Shown here piece by piece: positions 49,716 through 58,913 of a stretch of DNA of 64,000 nt. Under the pieces are notes generated by a model. The model saw nothing but the letters and a program-made list of their open reading frames with translations. It was not told the DNA's origin and ran no database searches. The translations under genes and the position numbers were made by a program. This stretch comes from Lachnospiraceae bacterium (GTDB lineage Bacteria; Bacillota; Clostridia; Lachnospirales; Lachnospiraceae), in NCBI GenBank assembly GCA_022792335.1, contig JAAWAV010000021.1, positions 1 to 64,000 of the forward strand. Reading direction: 5' to 3'. Numbering within the stretch: position 1 is the stretch's first letter; the number at the start of each line of letters is the position of its first letter.

Positions 49716-49917
49716 TACCATCGGTTGGCAAGCGCATACACGGTCGGAGAAGGAGAAAAATTTCCCTCTTTCCGACTTTTCGACTCCATCTGCAAGGATT
49801 TGACTACTTTTCAAAGCGGACGACAGAGGCGTACTGGAGTACGCCGATAGAAAGCAACACGAAAAAACCGTCCAATCATGCAGGTTGAAGCGTGTGTGTC
49901 CTTGTCAATCGATGGTA
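49716..49917. repeat. Inverted-repeat element (MITE-like), ~200 bp
   Basis: Left end TACCATCGGTTGGCAAGCGC and right end CTTGTCAATCGATGGTA are inverted and share about 22 of 27 positions including the adjoining ATACACG/CGTGTGTG. The interior has the loop segment GTACTGGAGTACGCC like the two units at 27514-27790. No ORF. It occupies most of the gap between the ArAE gene and spoIIID. Confidence 0.7.
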
Positions 49918-49995
49918 TAAACATTCCTTCCTCTTCGATGGCCGCCCATTCTATCGGAATTGCTGTTCCTTTCTGTTATTATATCATCCTCTTAT

Positions 49996-50277
49996 CTATA
50001 AAGTAAACACATGATTGTCTTTCGGTGGAACCTGATGAAGGTATTTTTCCTTCGTAGCCATCCCTCCCCGGATATGCCGCTCCGACTTGTTCACATCCAG
50101 CACCAGACGGGCTTTTGAGGCCAGCGCGGGATTGATCCGTACAAGACGGTCTGTGACGTCTTTATGTACCGTACTCTTGCTGATTCCGAACTTTTTTGCA
50201 GTCTGACGCACGGTCGCGTTGGTTTCAATAATATAAGTGGCAATCTCCACTGCCCGCTCTTCAATATAATCTTTCAA
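49996..50277 (-). CDS. spoIIID: Sporulation transcriptional regulator SpoIIID
   Basis: A 93-residue DNA-binding protein that switches mother-cell gene expression during sporulation. It begins KDYIEERAVEIATYIIETNA, contains the HTH RQTAKKFGISKSTVHKDVTD, and KGGVATK-like HIRGGMATKEKYLHQ, as in all SpoIIID proteins. ATG 50277 follows GCAGGGGCTAAGCCTTGAAAG. It lies in the sporulation and shape cluster with spoIID, the SpoIIQ-like gene and mreB, though separated here by several kilobases, unlike Bacillus where they are contiguous. Confidence 0.95.
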   Translation of the reverse strand: MKDYIEERAVEIATYIIETNATVRQTAKKFGISKSTVHKDVTDRLVRINPALASKARLVLDVNKSERHIRGGMATKEKYLHQVPPKDNHVFTL

Positions 50278-50515
50278 GGCTTAGCCCCTGCAACTGTTTT
50301 TTACATATTATGCAGGAGCACCACAGATTATTAATCACTGAAAAGCGCTCATGGGTTCTGCTTCTTTATATTATTAGAACTTTTGTTATCAGAAATTCAT
50401 CTATGATGTTCCAGTTCTAGAAAAAACTGGAAATAGTCTGCCTCCTCTTTCCTCCATCTGCTCTGTTATAGATCACTTAAGAATCCAATTTCTCCCCAAA
50501 TTTATACAATTAACA
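50278..50515. other. Intergenic region upstream of spoIIID
   Basis: About 240 AT-rich bases with no gene. It should carry the spoIIID promoter, but no clear sigma-E or sigma-A pair was recognised by eye. Confidence 0.4.
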
Positions 50516-50566
50516 ATAGGAGCTATCGCATTGATAGACACAACTATCAATGCGATAACCCCTAGT
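50516..50566 (-). terminator. Long hairpin after the WYL-type regulator gene
   Basis: TATCGCATTGATAG (50524-50537) and its exact complement (50544-50557) with a six-base loop and partial extension on both sides. No U-run, so either a terminator or an mRNA-stabilising structure. Confidence 0.55.
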
Positions 50567-50604
50567 TCTCTCTTACTCTAAGATTCCCACCGACTGTTCC
50601 ACTG

Positions 50605-51189
50605 TCATTCACTTTTATACAGATTTCGGATTTCCTTCAAATATTTTCTGTATCCTTTGATGAGCGCGGGAGGGGTGTTCAGTCGAACCTGGCAGCCAAA
50701 TCCGGCCAACCAGCCATAAAATGCTTCCCCCGGATTTACTCTGAGCCGAAGGACCTTACCTCCGGCCTTTTTTCCCGGTTTTTCTCTGATAGAAACTGCT
50801 TCTCCAAGTTCCTTTTGAATCACAGCCGCCATTCCTTCCTCACAGGAAAGCTCTACCTTGGTATCTCCGGAAAACCGCTCGTACCTCTCTCTCTCCCTGG
50901 AGGGCGCCGAAACTTCCTTCCGTTCCCAGCCAGAGACAGAAAGAAGCCCGTCTGTTCCCTTTTCCGACAGATAATATCCCGCCATGCGGCCCCGTCTCAC
51001 AGTTACAGGATAGCCAAAGTCGCGAAGAGCGCCCAAATCGTCATAAATTCGTTTCCGTTCTGCCCGGATTCCATGACTGGCCAGCTCACCCAAAATCGCT
51101 TTCATGGTCACCACATGCGTTTCGTCACTCTGCTCCAAAAGCTTCAGGATATACAAAATCTTCAGTTTCTGATTCGCCGCCCTCGCCAT
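50605..51189 (-). CDS. HTH transcriptional regulator with partial WYL-type C terminus
   Basis: A 194-residue regulator. The N-terminal winged helix (ANQKLKILYILKLLEQSDET to RAERKRIYDDLGALRDFGYP) matches DeoR/YafY-type WYL regulators, and the C terminus AFYGWLAGFGCQVRLNTPPA followed by LIKGYRKYLKEIRNLY resembles their WCX extension. The central WYL ligand domain is much shortened compared with ~300-residue relatives, so it is a compact or reduced form. Start ATG 51189 (MARAANQKL) after GGAGGGCTGAAT. Located between malQ and spoIIID; its targets are unknown. Confidence 0.78.
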   Translation of the reverse strand: MARAANQKLKILYILKLLEQSDETHVVTMKAILGELASHGIRAERKRIYDDLGALRDFGYPVTVRRGRMAGYYLSEKGTDGLLSVSGWERKEVSAPSRERERYERFSGDTKVELSCEEGMAAVIQKELGEAVSIREKPGKKAGGKVLRLRVNPGEAFYGWLAGFGCQVRLNTPPALIKGYRKYLKEIRNLYKSE

Positions 51190-51267
51190 ATTCAGCCCTC
51201 CTTTCTGTCATTCCCTACATCCGGTTTCTTTCCATCGTCGAGGTTGTGTCTCCTCCGGTCCCATTGA

Positions 51268-52770
51268 TCAATAGCGATGATATACATGCACCAGGAAACG
51301 TAAAAAGTCAACCTCATGATGCCCAAGTTGCCCTTTTCGCAACCTCCACTTCCAATTATCCCCCAGAGTAGAGGGGAAATTCATCCTGGCAGAATTGTCC
51401 AGACCAAGTACGTCCTGAGCCTGGAAAATAACCACGTCTGCGATACTTCCATAAGCCTGGCGGAATAGTCCTTCTACGATCTTATCCCTGTCCCTTGTAC
51501 CCAGGAGCTGAAACAGATAGGTTAAAACTTCGTCTGATTTATCACAAAATAGTCCTGTCAGCGTCTCATTGTCATGGGTGCCTCCATAAGCTACGCAGTT
51601 GGAGGTCCTATAATTATGAGGAAGGTGTTCGTTCGCCGGATCTCCGTCAAAACCAAAGGCCAGCACTTTCATTCCCGGATAACCGTTTTCCTTAAGAAGT
51701 TTCCGTACCTCAGGCGTCACCGTTCCCAGATCTTCCGCGATGATCTTCATTTCTCCGGCTTCCTCATTGATGACATCCGTAAGTTTTGTCCCCGGCCCCT
51801 GCCGGTAAGAGCCTTTTATACTGTCTTTTGCACCACCTGGCACTGCATAGTATCTCGTAATTCCAATAAAATGATCAATCCGCAGAGCATCATAAAGTTC
51901 CCTGGACGAACCGATTCTCTTCCGCCACCATGTAAAATCATCCTTCTCCATGGCTTCCCAGTCATAAAGAGGATTTCCCCAGAGCTGCCCTGTCTCACTG
52001 AAAGCATCCGGCGGTACTCCTGCAATAAATTTGGGCAGAAGATTCACCTCATCCAACTGAAATAGCCCCGTATGGCTCCACACGTCCGCACTATCCATCG
52101 CCGCGTAGATGGGAATATCGCCGATAAGCTGAATCCCTCTCTCCTTCGCATAAGATCTGAGTTTCTTCCACTGGCGGAAAAAATGGTACTGGCAAAATTC
52201 CCAGAACTCCATCTCCTTCTGCAAAAGATTCCGGTATTTGCTGAGAGCCTCTTTTTTCCGAAACCGGATATCTTCCTCCCAAAGCAGCCAGCTGGTATTC
52301 TCAAAATGCTCCTTGCAGGCCATATAAAGGCTGTAATCTTCCAGCCAGTAGCTATTTTCCTCCCGGAATTTCTGAAATTCCGCTGTTTCTTTATGAGCGC
52401 TACTCTCAAAAGCTTTCTTCAGAACGCGAAATCTGTTTCTGTAAATATCCTCATAGGAAACATAAGACTCCTGATCCCCCCAGAAGAACTTCTCCGCATC
52501 CCATTTCTCCAGCAGTCCTTCCTCCATCAAAATTTCCAGATCAATAAAATAGGGATTTCCTGCAAAGACGGAAAACGACTGATAAGGACTGTCTCCATAG
52601 CTGGTCGGTCCCATGGGAAGTACCTGCCAGTATTTTTGTCCCGCGCTCTTTAAAAAATCTATAAATTCGTAGGCGGCCTTTCCGAAAGTCCCAATTCCAT
52701 AAGGAGACGGAAGGCTGGTGATCGGAAGCAAAATCCCTGCTCCTCTCTCTAAAGTCTGACTTTTCATCAT
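51268..52770 (-). CDS. malQ: 4-alpha-glucanotransferase (amylomaltase)
   Basis: GH77 enzyme transferring alpha-1,4-glucan chains in maltodextrin and glycogen metabolism. The 500-residue protein has RGAGILLPITSLPSPYGIGT near its start, GDIPIYAAMDSADVWSHTGL, RIDHFIGITRYYAVPGGAKD with the nucleophilic Asp, IIAEDLGTVTPEVRKLLKEN with the acid/base Glu and YGGTHDNETLTGLF with the stabilising Asp, a complete active site. Start at the ATG at 52770, after GTGAGGGAACC; the track ORF begins upstream. No other glycogen genes are beside it. Confidence 0.95.
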   Translation of the reverse strand: MMKSQTLERGAGILLPITSLPSPYGIGTFGKAAYEFIDFLKSAGQKYWQVLPMGPTSYGDSPYQSFSVFAGNPYFIDLEILMEEGLLEKWDAEKFFWGDQESYVSYEDIYRNRFRVLKKAFESSAHKETAEFQKFREENSYWLEDYSLYMACKEHFENTSWLLWEEDIRFRKKEALSKYRNLLQKEMEFWEFCQYHFFRQWKKLRSYAKERGIQLIGDIPIYAAMDSADVWSHTGLFQLDEVNLLPKFIAGVPPDAFSETGQLWGNPLYDWEAMEKDDFTWWRKRIGSSRELYDALRIDHFIGITRYYAVPGGAKDSIKGSYRQGPGTKLTDVINEEAGEMKIIAEDLGTVTPEVRKLLKENGYPGMKVLAFGFDGDPANEHLPHNYRTSNCVAYGGTHDNETLTGLFCDKSDEVLTYLFQLLGTRDRDKIVEGLFRQAYGSIADVVIFQAQDVLGLDNSARMNFPSTLGDNWKWRLRKGQLGHHEVDFLRFLVHVYHRY

Positions 52771-52999
52771 TGGTTCCCTCACTTTTTGTTTTTTTATTAT
52801 TATACTGAAAAGCCGAGGAATGTACAACAAAAACCGAATTTTTCCTTGCCAAGTACTTTGTATCTACCGCACGCAAACGTCCAGACTACGAACGCCAAAC
52901 GCTCATAACAAGCTCACAAAACCGGCAAGCTCTGTCTGTCGGGCCAGGACAGAGACGCCAAACGGACAGGCGACGACAGAGGCAAAAATATAGGTAAAA

Positions 53000-54070
53000 T
53001 CAGGCTGATTCCCCGCCTTCCAGCTCATACAGCGCGTCCAGGAACTGTTTCATATGGCAGGTCTCTCCAGTAGTCACACGAAGGCAGGTTCCAAGTTCTC
53101 CAATTCCCTTGTAGGTTTTAATTAAAATCTTTTTCTCCGATTTCATCCTCTGAACCAGAATACCGGCGTCTGTTTTGGGCCGGATGAAAATAAAGTTCCC
53201 CTCTTTGGCATTGAACTGGTATCCATGCTCTGCTAAAGAAGCCGCCAGATATTCCTTTCCCTCTCTTTGGCGTCGAATCAAATCGTCCAGCATGCCGTCC
53301 GTTTCCAGAATGGCCTTCACAAACTTCATGGCAAAGGCGTTTACGTTGTGAGGCGTACACAGTTTCTGAACCATTTTAATCCCTTCCGGCCAACCTGTCA
53401 CATAGCCCAGGCGGCAGCCGGCCAGGGAAAACAGCTTGGAAAAAGTCCGCGTTACAAAAATATGCTCCCTGGTCAGCGCATAATCGATAAACGTATTCGG
53501 ATAAAAATACACATAAGCTTCATCCACCAGCACCGTGATTTCCTGCTCTTTCGCCGCCTGTATAATCGCAGCAAATTCTTCCTCCGAATATACATTACCC
53601 ATGGGATTGTTCGGATTTACCAGAATCAGAAGCTCCACCTCCGGCGTCAGATTCTCAATGATACGCTCCACAGGCATTTCCAGATTTTCCGTATAAGAAA
53701 CTGGTAAAAAGGTCCTGCCATACATCTTGGCATAAACTTCAAACATGGCATAAGAGGGCGTCACGCCTACAATCTTCCCGCCCGGAGAGGTAAACGCCTC
53801 TATAATATTCCGGATTCCTTCCGAGGAACCGTTCACCAGGCAGATATGCTCAATATCCGTACCCAGAAACTTTGCCAGGGTCTCCGTAAACTCCAGAGTC
53901 TCCGGATACTGGGAGACAAACTCCGGAGTCACATCCTTCAGGACTTCTGAAATAAACTCCTGTGGAAGTCCTCCAGGATTTTCATTCAGATCAAGACGCA
54001 AATATCCCGCCCTCTTATTCTGATCAAAAATTCTGTCAAGCGTCTCGATCTCCTTATTCAAATAGTACAT
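53000..54070 (-). CDS. HisC-like PLP-dependent aminotransferase
   Basis: A 356-residue class I/II aminotransferase of the histidinol-phosphate/CobD-like group. Features: LRLDLNENPGGLPQEFISEV, LVNGSSEGIRNIIEAF, ELLILVNPNNPMGNVYSEEE, VLVDEAYVYFYPNTFIDYAL and the PLP-Lys motif FVTRTFSKLFSLAGCRLGYV, closing with LGTCLRVTTGETCHMKQFLD. No his genes are present, and it is divergent from a cytidylyltransferase-oxidoreductase fusion with a shared ~170-base promoter region, so it may serve a nucleotide-activated amino compound rather than histidine. Start chosen at ATG 54070 after GGAGGACAGAGGA. Confidence 0.9.
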   Translation of the reverse strand: MYYLNKEIETLDRIFDQNKRAGYLRLDLNENPGGLPQEFISEVLKDVTPEFVSQYPETLEFTETLAKFLGTDIEHICLVNGSSEGIRNIIEAFTSPGGKIVGVTPSYAMFEVYAKMYGRTFLPVSYTENLEMPVERIIENLTPEVELLILVNPNNPMGNVYSEEEFAAIIQAAKEQEITVLVDEAYVYFYPNTFIDYALTREHIFVTRTFSKLFSLAGCRLGYVTGWPEGIKMVQKLCTPHNVNAFAMKFVKAILETDGMLDDLIRRQREGKEYLAASLAEHGYQFNAKEGNFIFIRPKTDAGILVQRMKSEKKILIKTYKGIGELGTCLRVTTGETCHMKQFLDALYELEGGESA

Positions 54071-54241
54071 TCCTCTGTCCTCCAAAATATAAAAACCAAT
54101 TGCCCAGCAAAACGAAGTATGCTATACTTTATCGTATCGTGCAGACGATTCCCCATAAAGTCTGCACTTATTATAACAAGCCTGCCTTCTGATTTCAATA
54201 CGGCAACGTACAAAATATCTGAAAGAGGGGAGCCTCCTGTC

Positions 54242-55570
54242 ATGAAAAAAGTCATCACCTACGGTACCTACGACCTGCTCCATCATGGCCATATCCGGCT
54301 TCTGGAACGTGCAAAAGCTCTGGGAGATTATCTGATTGTCGGGGTCACTGCGGATGATTTTGACAAGGTACGCGGGAAGATTAACGTACAGCAGTCCCTG
54401 ATGGAACGCATTGAAGGAGTCCGGGCCACCGGACTGGCCGATGAGATCATTGTGGAAGAATATGAGGGTCAGAAAATCGACGATATCCGTCGATTTGGTG
54501 TGGATATCTTTACCGTCGGCTCCGACTGGGTCGGCAAATTTGACTACCTGAATGAATACTGTCAGGTCGTCTACCTATCTCGAACAAAAGGGGTCTCCAG
54601 CTCCGACGAACGGGCCAGAAAACGCGCCATCCGCCTGGGGCTTGTAGGAGAAACCAATATTCTAAGCAAATATAAAAATGAATGCGCCTTTGTCAACGGC
54701 CTCCAGGCCACCGGAATCTATACGACGGATCCCAAACTTCTGAAGATGGAAAAGCCTTCTCTCTTTACCGGAAGCTACGAGGAGCTGCTTGAACAAAGCG
54801 ACGCTGTCTATCTCGTCTCCCATCCGGACGTCCACTATGAACAGATAAAAAAAGCTCTGCTTGCAGGAAAGCATGTCCTTTGTGAGTCGCCGATCGCCCT
54901 CACAAAAAAACAGTGCCGGGAACTTTTTGCTCTGGCTGATAAACAACGTCTGATTTTAATGGAAGCCGTAAAAACAGCCTACTCGACGGCCTATAACCGC
55001 CTTCTGCTTCTCATAAAAAGCGGGCAAATCGGAAAACTGGTCTGCATAAACGCCGTCTGTACCAGTCTGGCCTCTGACAAGGGCACGCAATTGGATGCCC
55101 GATGGAATAGTATTTGCGCCTGGGGGCCTACTGCCATGCTCCCGATTTTTCAGTTGTGCGGCGTGGATTATTCGGAAAAATCTATGATTTCCTGTGTAAA
55201 AGACAAGCATTTTGATATCTTCACAAAAATTGATTTCCTCTATCCGGAGGCCGTCGCCACTCTGAAAGTAGGAAACGGCGTCAAATCAGAAGGAGAACTG
55301 GTGATTTCCGGAACGAAGGGTTATCTCTATGTCCCCGCTCCCTGGTGGAAAACAGATTATTTTGAAATCCGGTATGAAAATCCGACAGAGAACAAACGGT
55401 ATTTTTATCATCTGGAGGGAGAGGGGATTCGGTATGAACTTGTGCACTTTGCCCGATCCATTGAGGCCGGTCAGCCCAGCCAGTACATTGACAGGGCCGT
55501 ATCCGAGACCATCAGTGCGGTGATCGAAGACTTCTATAATAACAAAGACTTGCGACATCTCTCTATCTAA
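54242..55570 (+). CDS. Fusion of TagD-like cytidylyltransferase and Gfo/Idh/MocA-type oxidoreductase
   Basis: A 442-residue two-domain protein. Residues ~1-130 are a glycerol-3-phosphate-type cytidylyltransferase: KKVITYGTYDLLHHGHIRLL with the nucleotide-binding HHGH and the downstream YLSRTKGVSSSD. From ~residue 138 follows a Rossmann-type oxidoreductase (IRLGLVGETNI, QSDAVYLVSHPDVHYEQIKK, AGKHVLCESPIALTKKQCRE). The usual Glu-Lys-Pro motif of Gfo/Idh enzymes reads ESP, so the catalytic Lys is missing. Probably makes or modifies a CDP-activated wall or capsule component, but the substrate is unknown. ATG at 54242 after AAAGAGGGGAGCC; the upstream residues of the track ORF are unsupported. Confidence 0.82.
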   Translation: MKKVITYGTYDLLHHGHIRLLERAKALGDYLIVGVTADDFDKVRGKINVQQSLMERIEGVRATGLADEIIVEEYEGQKIDDIRRFGVDIFTVGSDWVGKFDYLNEYCQVVYLSRTKGVSSSDERARKRAIRLGLVGETNILSKYKNECAFVNGLQATGIYTTDPKLLKMEKPSLFTGSYEELLEQSDAVYLVSHPDVHYEQIKKALLAGKHVLCESPIALTKKQCRELFALADKQRLILMEAVKTAYSTAYNRLLLLIKSGQIGKLVCINAVCTSLASDKGTQLDARWNSICAWGPTAMLPIFQLCGVDYSEKSMISCVKDKHFDIFTKIDFLYPEAVATLKVGNGVKSEGELVISGTKGYLYVPAPWWKTDYFEIRYENPTENKRYFYHLEGEGIRYELVHFARSIEAGQPSQYIDRAVSETISAVIEDFYNNKDLRHLSI

Positions 55571-55661
55571 TCAGACAGCCCGAAGGCAATGGGAATTTTC
55601 CGCATACCGACGGGCCGTTCGTCTGTTTTGAAGATATTTTTCTCCGTTTTTCGCCGGAAAC

Positions 55662-57032
55662 TTATTTCAGGAAAAATCTCAACAGCCGTTCTTTTCCCCT
55701 GGAATAGGGCTGATAGCGGATCGGCATGTCTATCCAGTTATATTTCTTCACAATACTTTTCTCATGACTGAAGGTTTCAAAGCTTTTTTTCCCGTGATAA
55801 CTTCCCATTCCACTGTTTCCCACGCCGCCAAACCCCATGCGGGAAGTGGCCAGATGAATAATCGTATCGTTGACACAACCGCCGCCAAAGCTTAAGGAGG
55901 AGAGAAGCTTCCGCTCCGTTCCCTTATCTTTTGTAAAAAGATAACAGGCCAGAGGTTTTTCTCTCTCTTTTATAAAAGCTTCCGCCTCTTCAATTTCTTG
56001 GAACGTAAGTACCGGAAGCACCGGCCCGAAAATTTCTTCCTGCATCACGGCGGCCTCTGCCGTCACATGGTCAAGCACAGTCGGGGCAATCTGAAGCGTT
56101 TCTCGGTTCCTTTCTCCGCCGGTCTGAATCGTCATCCCCTCCAGCAAAGCGCTGATCCGTTCAAAATGTTTTTCATTGATGATTTTCGGATAATCTGGAT
56201 TCTCCAGAGGATACTTTCCATACATTTTCGTAATTGCCTTCTCAAACAGACCCAGAAACTGGTCTTTCACTGAATCCTGAATCAGGAGATAGTCCGGCGC
56301 CACACAGGTCTGCCCTGCATTGAGAAATTTTCCAAAAGCCAGACGTTTGGCGGCTATTTTTAAATCTGCTGTCTTGTCAATGATGCAGGGGCTCTTTCCC
56401 CCCAGTTCCAGAGTCACCGGAGTCAGATGGCGGGAAGCCTTTTCCATGACAAGCTTTCCCACCTTGACTCCGCCGGTGAAAAAGATATAGTCAAACCGCT
56501 GTTCCAAAAGAGCTGTATTTTCTGCCCGTCCCCCCTCTACCACAGTCACATATTCCGGCGGAAATATGGCCTCCACCAGTTCTTTGATCACTGCTGAAAC
56601 TGCAGGCGCATAAGCAGAGGGCTTCAGGATGCAACAATTTCCGGCAGCTATGGCCCCTACCAGAGGCTCCATACATAACATAAAGGGATAATTCCAGGGA
56701 GACATAATGAGAACCACTCCATAAGGTTCCGACAGTACAAAGCTCTTTCCATGAAACTGGGCCAGGGGAGTCCTCTTCCTTTTGGGGCGGGCATAATTTT
56801 TCAGATGTTTTTTCATATAACCAAGTTCTGAAAGTGTTAGGCCTGTCTCCGTCATATAAGATTCAAACTCCGATTTGTTCAGATCTGTCTTTAACGCCTG
56901 GTGAATCCGTCCCTCCTGTCTCCTGAGTTCTCGTTCCAGCGCGCGCAGCGCTTCCAAACGAAAAGCCACAGGTCTGGTAACTCCTGTGGCAAAATAATCT
57001 CTCTGTTTCTTTACAACTGCTTCCATTTCCAT
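55662..57032 (-). CDS. Aldehyde dehydrogenase family protein
   Basis: A 456-residue NAD(P)-dependent class 3-type aldehyde dehydrogenase (like ALDH3 or long-chain fatty aldehyde enzymes). Motifs: GVVLIMSPWNYPFMLCMEPL, AAGNCCILKPSAYAPAVSAV, YIFFTGGVKVGKLVMEKASR, the general base region PVTLELGGKSPCIIDKTADL and the Cys motif FLNAGQTCVAPDYLLI, so active-site Glu and Cys are present. The C terminus contains an oligomerisation tail typical of this class. I start at the ATG at 57032 after GGAAGAGGTGGCAGG; the track ORF is longer. Substrate unknown. Confidence 0.92.
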   Translation of the reverse strand: MEMEAVVKKQRDYFATGVTRPVAFRLEALRALERELRRQEGRIHQALKTDLNKSEFESYMTETGLTLSELGYMKKHLKNYARPKRKRTPLAQFHGKSFVLSEPYGVVLIMSPWNYPFMLCMEPLVGAIAAGNCCILKPSAYAPAVSAVIKELVEAIFPPEYVTVVEGGRAENTALLEQRFDYIFFTGGVKVGKLVMEKASRHLTPVTLELGGKSPCIIDKTADLKIAAKRLAFGKFLNAGQTCVAPDYLLIQDSVKDQFLGLFEKAITKMYGKYPLENPDYPKIINEKHFERISALLEGMTIQTGGERNRETLQIAPTVLDHVTAEAAVMQEEIFGPVLPVLTFQEIEEAEAFIKEREKPLACYLFTKDKGTERKLLSSLSFGGGCVNDTIIHLATSRMGFGGVGNSGMGSYHGKKSFETFSHEKSIVKKYNWIDMPIRYQPYSRGKERLLRFFLK

Positions 57033-57141
57033 CCTGCCACCTCTTCCTTCTCTTCCCAAAAATTTCCTGCTATGATTCAGACTTACCAAGCCAGAATCGC
57101 TGTCTCCCAGATCTTTCGTTCTCCTCTGAGCACCTTTTTCC

Positions 57142-57192
57142 ATGAGGCTGTTACAAAAACATTCCAGTAAATTTTGTTTTGCAACAGCCTCA
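57142..57192 (-). terminator. Terminator after the second nhaC gene
   Basis: TGAGGCTGTT (57143-57152) pairs with AACAGCCTCA (57183-57192) and lies ~20 bases beyond the NhaC stop at 57212. Confidence 0.65.
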
Positions 57193-57211
57193 TAGATGTC
57201 TTATTTTCGTC

Positions 57212-58696
57212 TTATTTGGTTGTGGCTTTTCTGCCTGCCACAAACAGTATCAGACCCAGCTCTGCCAGGCCGACAGCTGTTCCAACCCATCCGTTCGCAG
57301 TAATACCACCCGCCAGGAATCCTATCAGACAGCAGCCCGCCACAGTCATTGCATAGGGAATCTGTGTCGATACATGGCTGATGTGATTGCACTGAGCTCC
57401 TGCGGAGGCCAGAATTGTCGTATCGGAAATCGGCGAAATGTGATCCCCGCACACGGCTCCTGCCAAAATTGCCGCCGTGGTAATGGTCAGCATATTGATA
57501 TCTGCCGTGCCCACCACCTGAACTGCAATGGGAATCAGAATACCAAAGGTCCCCCAGGACGTACCAGTGGCAAAAGAAAGCCCGGTGGCAACTACAAACA
57601 GGATCGCCGGAAGCAGCATTCCTACCAGGACGCTTCCTCCCACCACATTGCTGACAAAACCGCCGATATTCAGATAATCGTCGCGGCATACGCCGGACAG
57701 TGTCCATGCCAGACAGAGAATCATAATCGCAGGCGTCATGGCTTTGAAGCCTTCCACAAAACTGTCGCAAAACTCCCGGAAGGTAATCACTTTTCTGGGC
57801 AGATACATGATAAACACTACAACCAGCGTAAAGAAAGAACCAATTACCAGGCTTCTTGCGGAATCACAGTTGGCAAAGGAATCCACGATCCCAGCCCCGT
57901 CCAGGATTCCTCCTGTATAAAGCATGGCTCCAATGCAGAACACAATCAGTACCGCGATGGGTAAGACCAGATCGATGACCTTTCCTTTTCCTGTCACTTC
58001 CAGATCTTTGTCGTCGCTGGTTTCCTCTCCTTCTGTAGCAACTTTCGCCTCATAGGCTTTCATGGTTCCATAATCCACGTCTCGGACAATCAGATAAATC
58101 ATGAAAATAATTGTAAGAATTGCATACAGGTTAAAAGGAATTGTCCGTAAAAACAAGTTAAATCCGTCGATACCACTGTTTTCCGGCAAAGAAGAGCCCA
58201 CTGCCGCCGCCCAACTGGAAATCGGGGCAATGATACAGATCGGAGCTGCCGTCGCATCAATGATATAGGCTAACTTTGCCCGGCTCACCTGATACTTGTC
58301 CGTCACCGGCCGCATCACCGTGCCGACCGTCAGACAGTTGAAATAATCATCCACAAAAATCATAGAACCCAAAAGTACTGTAGAAAGCTGCGCTCCTTTT
58401 TTTGTTTTGATTGCTTTGGAAGCCCAGTTTCCATAGGCTCTGGAAGCTCCCGACTTGGTAATCAGCGCAACCAGGATTCCAAGCAGTACCAGAAATACCA
58501 GAATATCCACATTTCCGCCGATCTTCTCTCCCATAATGGTAAAAGTCGTCTCCACAGAAGTCAAGGGATTAAATCCGGTAATCAAAAGTGCTCCCGACAA
58601 AATACCGATCAACAAAGACAGATAAACTTCTCTTGTAATCAGTGCCAGTGCGATTGCCACCACTGGAGGCAACAATGCCCATACTGTTCCTGCCAT
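57212..58696 (-). CDS. NhaC family Na+/H+ antiporter (second copy)
   Basis: A 494-residue antiporter paralogous to the protein at 18588-19997. It starts MAGTVWALLPPVVAIALALI and carries FVDDYFNCLTVGTVMRPVTD, YIIDATAAPICIIAPISSWA, FATGTSWGTFGILIPIAVQV and CGDHISPISDTTILASAGAQ, the usual NhaC signature regions. It is longer than the first copy, mainly in the hydrophilic loop around residue 235 (YEAKVATEGEETSDDKDLEV). ATG at 58696 after GAAGGAGGAAAGAG; the track start upstream is unsupported. Follows the zinc-ribbon gene. Confidence 0.9.
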   Translation of the reverse strand: MAGTVWALLPPVVAIALALITREVYLSLLIGILSGALLITGFNPLTSVETTFTIMGEKIGGNVDILVFLVLLGILVALITKSGASRAYGNWASKAIKTKKGAQLSTVLLGSMIFVDDYFNCLTVGTVMRPVTDKYQVSRAKLAYIIDATAAPICIIAPISSWAAAVGSSLPENSGIDGFNLFLRTIPFNLYAILTIIFMIYLIVRDVDYGTMKAYEAKVATEGEETSDDKDLEVTGKGKVIDLVLPIAVLIVFCIGAMLYTGGILDGAGIVDSFANCDSARSLVIGSFFTLVVVFIMYLPRKVITFREFCDSFVEGFKAMTPAIMILCLAWTLSGVCRDDYLNIGGFVSNVVGGSVLVGMLLPAILFVVATGLSFATGTSWGTFGILIPIAVQVVGTADINMLTITTAAILAGAVCGDHISPISDTTILASAGAQCNHISHVSTQIPYAMTVAGCCLIGFLAGGITANGWVGTAVGLAELGLILFVAGRKATTK

Positions 58697-58709
58697 ACTC
58701 TTTCCTCCT

Positions 58710-58913
58710 TCATAGATGTTTATATTTATTTTTCTCCGGATACATCCAGCTCTCTGATATCTGCTTTCGCTCCTCTGCGTCAAGCTCCACCCATCTGGAA
58801 TAAGGAATATCGCAGAGGTTCATAGCCGCTCCGCAGCAGTGACAGTCTGCTTTCAAAAGCTTTGACACCATTCTTGTCCTTCCGCATTCCGGACATATAA
58901 ATACCCGAATCAC
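58710..58913 (-). CDS. Small zinc-ribbon protein
   Basis: A 67-residue protein with two Cys pairs, CPECGRTRMV and CHCCGAAMN, forming a likely zinc ribbon, then a charged helix ending YPEKNKYKHL. Function unknown; such small proteins can regulate or chaperone. I start at the GTG at 58913, whose GTGA overlaps the stop of the specificity-subunit gene, so it is probably translationally coupled to it; the track ORF starts 11 codons earlier inside that gene. It may be part of the restriction-modification operon or only a neighbour. Confidence 0.7.
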   Translation of the reverse strand: MIRVFICPECGRTRMVSKLLKADCHCCGAAMNLCDIPYSRWVELDAEERKQISESWMYPEKNKYKHL

